The notes under the pieces were generated by a model. That model ran no database searches. It worked only from the letters and a program-made list of their open reading frames with translations, and was not told the DNA's origin. The translations under genes were made by a program, and so were the position numbers. A stretch of 8,031 nucleotides of DNA from positions 1 through 8,031 of the forward strand of contig PBPD01000009.1 in the NCBI GenBank assembly GCA_002725445.1, read 5' to 3'. Below are positions 5,850 through 8,031 of this stretch, in pieces (within the stretch, counting starts at the first letter, position 1; every line of letters begins with the position of its first letter). This DNA is from Rickettsiales bacterium. Its GTDB lineage: Bacteria > Pseudomonadota > Alphaproteobacteria > Rickettsiales > UBA3002.

Positions 5850-7301
5850 CTATGACACCGCCTTAAACATTTGCAATGTTTTCTCGCGTGCTTTGGAATG
5901 GTCTACCAACGGCTCAGGGTAAGCGCATTCTCTGCGTGTGGCAGCATCGGGCGCATGAACCTGCTTTTTATCGACCTTGGCGAGCGCAGGCACATACTGA
6001 CGGATATACGCTCCCTCTGCGTCGAACTTTTTGCTTTGGCTAAGCGGATTGAAAATGCGGAAGTAAGGCTGCGCATCAGTGCCAGTAGACGCGGCCCACT
6101 GCCACCCGCCATTGTTGGAGGACAATTCATAATCCATCAAATGCTGTGCAAAGAATTCTTCACCTTTGCGCCAATCTATATGCAAATCTTTGGTGAGAAA
6201 ACTCGCCACAATCATGCGGGCACGGTTATGCATCCAGCCTGTATGCAGCAACTCACGTATGGCAGCATCCACAATGGGAAAGCCAGTTTTCCCTTCGCAG
6301 AACGCATCCCAGTCTTTACTGGACTGCGACCAGTCAAGTTTGCCACGGTATTTCTCGTTGAAATCCTGCTCCACCACATCGGGGTAATGATAGAGTATGG
6401 CGTGATAAAACTCGCGCCAAATCAGCTCATTTAACCAAGCATCCGTTTTGCTATGTTCACTGCATAGCCGCGCGCACTCACGCACTGACACCAGGCCAAA
6501 TCGCAGATAGGGCGATAATTTGCTGGTGCCGGGTTGCGCCATAAAATCACGCGCTTCTTTATATTCCGCCACCTGCGATTCCACAAAACGGTGTAGGCGC
6601 TTGCGGCTATCATCCACCTGCCATTCACCCAGCTCCACCGCCTTGTAACCCACTGGTGCCAGCATTTTCTCAGCGCTGCCGTCGGTGTCCAGCAAAGTAA
6701 CGCCTGCTTTACTGAGCATTTGCTTGGCAGTGCCGAAATCTGCATAACGGCCTGCATCATTGCTCACGGTTTTTTCAGCGTAGCTATACTGATTTACTTT
6801 CGACAACCAGCTACGCGAATACGGCGTAAACACCTTATATGGATCGCCATCATCTTTGAGAACAGTGTCGGGATGATGAATAACATGGTCAATCACCTGC
6901 ACAAATCTACAGTTTTCCGGCAGCGCCTTTTTCACCTGCGCGTCGCGTTTGCGGGTTGCAGGCTCAAAATCCTCCGCACAAATAACCTGTCTGGCCTGCA
7001 ATGTCCGCGCAATCTGAGGAATAAGCTCTTCCGCTTTGCCATAGGCCACCACCATGCCACCTGCGCGTTCGCGCAATTCAGCGTGCATCTGCAACAAGGT
7101 TTCCGCCAGAAAACTCAATCGCCTGTCTTGCTGATTGTCAAAACGCTTCAAAACATCGGAATCAAAGATAAATACCGGCAGCACCGCATGCCCGCCCGAG
7201 GCTAGCGCGGCCTCCAATGCTGCATGATCATACAAACGCATATCTCGCCGGATCCAGACAATGCTCAACGGATGCTCTGATAGGGTAAGGCTCTCACTCA
7301 T
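5850..7301 (-). CDS. phrB: Deoxyribodipyrimidine photo-lyase (CPD photolyase, class I-like)
   Basis: Photolyase uses FAD and light to split UV-induced cyclobutane pyrimidine dimers in DNA. The 483 residues are a normal length. The N-terminal antenna-binding domain starts with IVWIRRDMRLYDH (14-26). The C-terminal FAD domain includes KLSPYLRFGLVS (261-272), LIWREFYH (293-300), TGWMHNRARMIVASFLTKD (354-372) and NNGGWQWAASTGTDAQPYFR (396-415). Trp324, Trp377 and Trp400 match the electron-transfer triad known in E. coli PhrB as 306, 359 and 382. Trp295 matches the lesion-contacting Trp277. All four sit at a constant offset of 18, which strongly supports an intact enzyme. A cryptochrome or (6-4) photolyase is less likely given the closeness to the E. 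coli CPD enzyme. The start fits the family, but no good ribosome binding site precedes it. The gene lies 52 bases after the nlpD-like gene and 47 before the YbhN-like gene. Confidence 0.95.
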   Translation of the reverse strand: MSESLTLSEHPLSIVWIRRDMRLYDHAALEAALASGGHAVLPVFIFDSDVLKRFDNQQDRRLSFLAETLLQMHAELRERAGGMVVAYGKAEELIPQIARTLQARQVICAEDFEPATRKRDAQVKKALPENCRFVQVIDHVIHHPDTVLKDDGDPYKVFTPYSRSWLSKVNQYSYAEKTVSNDAGRYADFGTAKQMLSKAGVTLLDTDGSAEKMLAPVGYKAVELGEWQVDDSRKRLHRFVESQVAEYKEARDFMAQPGTSKLSPYLRFGLVSVRECARLCSEHSKTDAWLNELIWREFYHAILYHYPDVVEQDFNEKYRGKLDWSQSSKDWDAFCEGKTGFPIVDAAIRELLHTGWMHNRARMIVASFLTKDLHIDWRKGEEFFAQHLMDYELSSNNGGWQWAASTGTDAQPYFRIFNPLSQSKKFDAEGAYIRQYVPALAKVDKKQVHAPDAATRRECAYPEPLVDHSKAREKTLQMFKAVS

Positions 7302-7353
7302 AATCTATGCTAAGCAGAGTGCACCCATAAACAAAAGTTATAATTTGGTAAGA

Positions 7354-8031
7354 CTAGCGATTCGCTACGGTTTGTGGCAACAGCGTTTGCGGGTCAATCG
7401 GCTCCTGACCACTCCGCATGCTGAAATGCAGTTGCGGCTCGCCTACATCGCCCGATGCGCCCACATAGCCCAGCAGGTCGCCCTGTTGCACCTTGCGGCC
7501 TTTTTCCACCAGCACGTCGCTTGCATGCGCATAAGAGCTCATCCAGTCGTTGGCATGGCGCACAATCACCATATTGCCATAGCCTTCCAGATCACTCCCC
7601 ACATACACCACTTCACCTGCCGCTGCAGCCCAGATTGGCTCACCTTCTGCTGCTGCAATGTTAATACCGTCGTTTTTCATCCCGTCGCTGGTTTTACCAA
7701 AACGCGAAAGCAGACGCCCTTCGACGGGCCAAATGAAATTGCTACGACGTTCATTCAGCGGTGCCAGTTGCGATGGCTGCTTGCTGAACACTTCTTCTAC
7801 CTTGCTTATACGGGCCAACGGAGCAAGCGCTTGCGAAGAGGCGGTTGCCTCCTGTGCCACTTCCACCTTGTTCTCTGGCTCTGCCGGCAATGCCGCAGGC
7901 ATCGTGTCTTTCACTGCCACTTGCTGCGGCGCTTCCACCGTCAAGGGTGGCAGCTCTTCGCTTTGTACGGCGGGCACTTCTGCGTCCACACCATAGCGAT
8001 GTGTGTCGGTTTTATACTTGGAGGCAATTTC
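7354..8031 (-). CDS. nlpD: NlpD-like degenerate M23 (LytM-domain) protein, probable amidase activator, 5' end cut off
   Basis: The reading frame is open through the right edge, so the N-terminus is missing and 225 residues remain. The first residues (EIASKYKTD) resemble the middle of a LysM peptidoglycan-binding repeat. A Pro/Ala/Glu-rich linker (about 15-95) leads to a LytM domain: FIWPVEGRLLSRFG (99-112), NDGINIAAAEGEPIWAAAAG (120-139), YGNMVIVRHANDWMSSYAHA (151-170) and PQLHFSMRSG (199-208). Active M23 enzymes use HxxxD and HxH zinc ligands. Here the first pair is Asn120 and Asn124 and the first His of HxH is Gln200, leaving His202 and the loop His168. Loss of ligands is typical of NlpD/EnvC-type proteins, which activate periplasmic cell-wall amidases instead of cutting peptidoglycan. 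An outer-membrane lipoprotein location is likely by family, but the signal region lies outside. A GTG at 7989 could be read as a start but is internal. It heads the phrB group on this strand. Confidence 0.85.
   Translation of the reverse strand, partial: EIASKYKTDTHRYGVDAEVPAVQSEELPPLTVEAPQQVAVKDTMPAALPAEPENKVEVAQEATASSQALAPLARISKVEEVFSKQPSQLAPLNERRSNFIWPVEGRLLSRFGKTSDGMKNDGINIAAAEGEPIWAAAAGEVVYVGSDLEGYGNMVIVRHANDWMSSYAHASDVLVEKGRKVQQGDLLGYVGASGDVGEPQLHFSMRSGQEPIDPQTLLPQTVANR

Noticed and set aside
5871..6434. Long plus-strand open frame of 187 codons antisense to phrB
   Set aside because: It lies fully inside the well-supported photolyase gene, has no recognisable domain, and is best explained as a shadow of phrB codon use.
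6431..6760. Second minus-strand frame of 109 codons inside phrB
   Set aside because: It is a shifted reading of the photolyase coding sequence. phrB itself reads through without a frameshift and keeps all key residues.
7658..7996. Plus-strand open frame of 112 codons, Ser/Ala/Thr-rich, antisense to the nlpD-like gene
   Set aside because: Its odd composition is the complement of the Pro/Ala/Glu-rich linker on the other strand; there is no independent evidence for a gene.

Overview
The window looks like ordinary chromosomal DNA from an alphaproteobacterium. The evidence is the style of its YajC, SecD, L33, GalU and degenerate NlpD-like proteins and a base composition judged by eye to be near 50% G+C; no species can be named. 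A photolyase gene suggests that the cells meet light at least sometimes, which is an inference. I found no RNA gene, CRISPR array, complete mobile element or defence system, and nothing I would call a new biological system.

Layout, left to right. Positions 1-49 are AT-rich and do not look like secD; they may be the tip of an insertion sequence or an assembly junction. Next, on the minus strand, come secD (36-1199, missing its C-terminal membrane part), yajC (1208-1594) and rpmG (1667-1837). A divergent intergenic region (1838-1961) separates rpmG from a plus-strand pair, galU (1962-2831) and ugd (2874-4223). This pair converges on a minus-strand group that reads, in transcription order, nlpD-like amidase activator (cut by the right edge, 7354-8031), phrB photolyase (5850-7301), a YbhN/LPG-synthase-type membrane protein (4852-5802) and a redoxin (4261-4839). 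All intergenic gaps are short, the largest being 124 bases.

How the genes work together. YajC and SecD belong to the SecDF-YajC accessory complex of the Sec translocon. GalU and Ugd run consecutive steps, glucose-1-phosphate to UDP-glucose to UDP-glucuronate, feeding surface polysaccharide or lipid sugar synthesis. The NlpD-like protein has lost most zinc ligands of an M23 peptidase and probably regulates cell-wall amidases. The photolyase, membrane protein and redoxin follow it closely and may be co-transcribed, but they share no obvious pathway.

The point most worth checking is the left edge. SecD reads normally to the middle of its second membrane helix, then switches within a few codons to unrelated sequence and a stop. 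Either an element has inserted there, leaving a truncated secD, or the assembly is joined or broken at a repeat.
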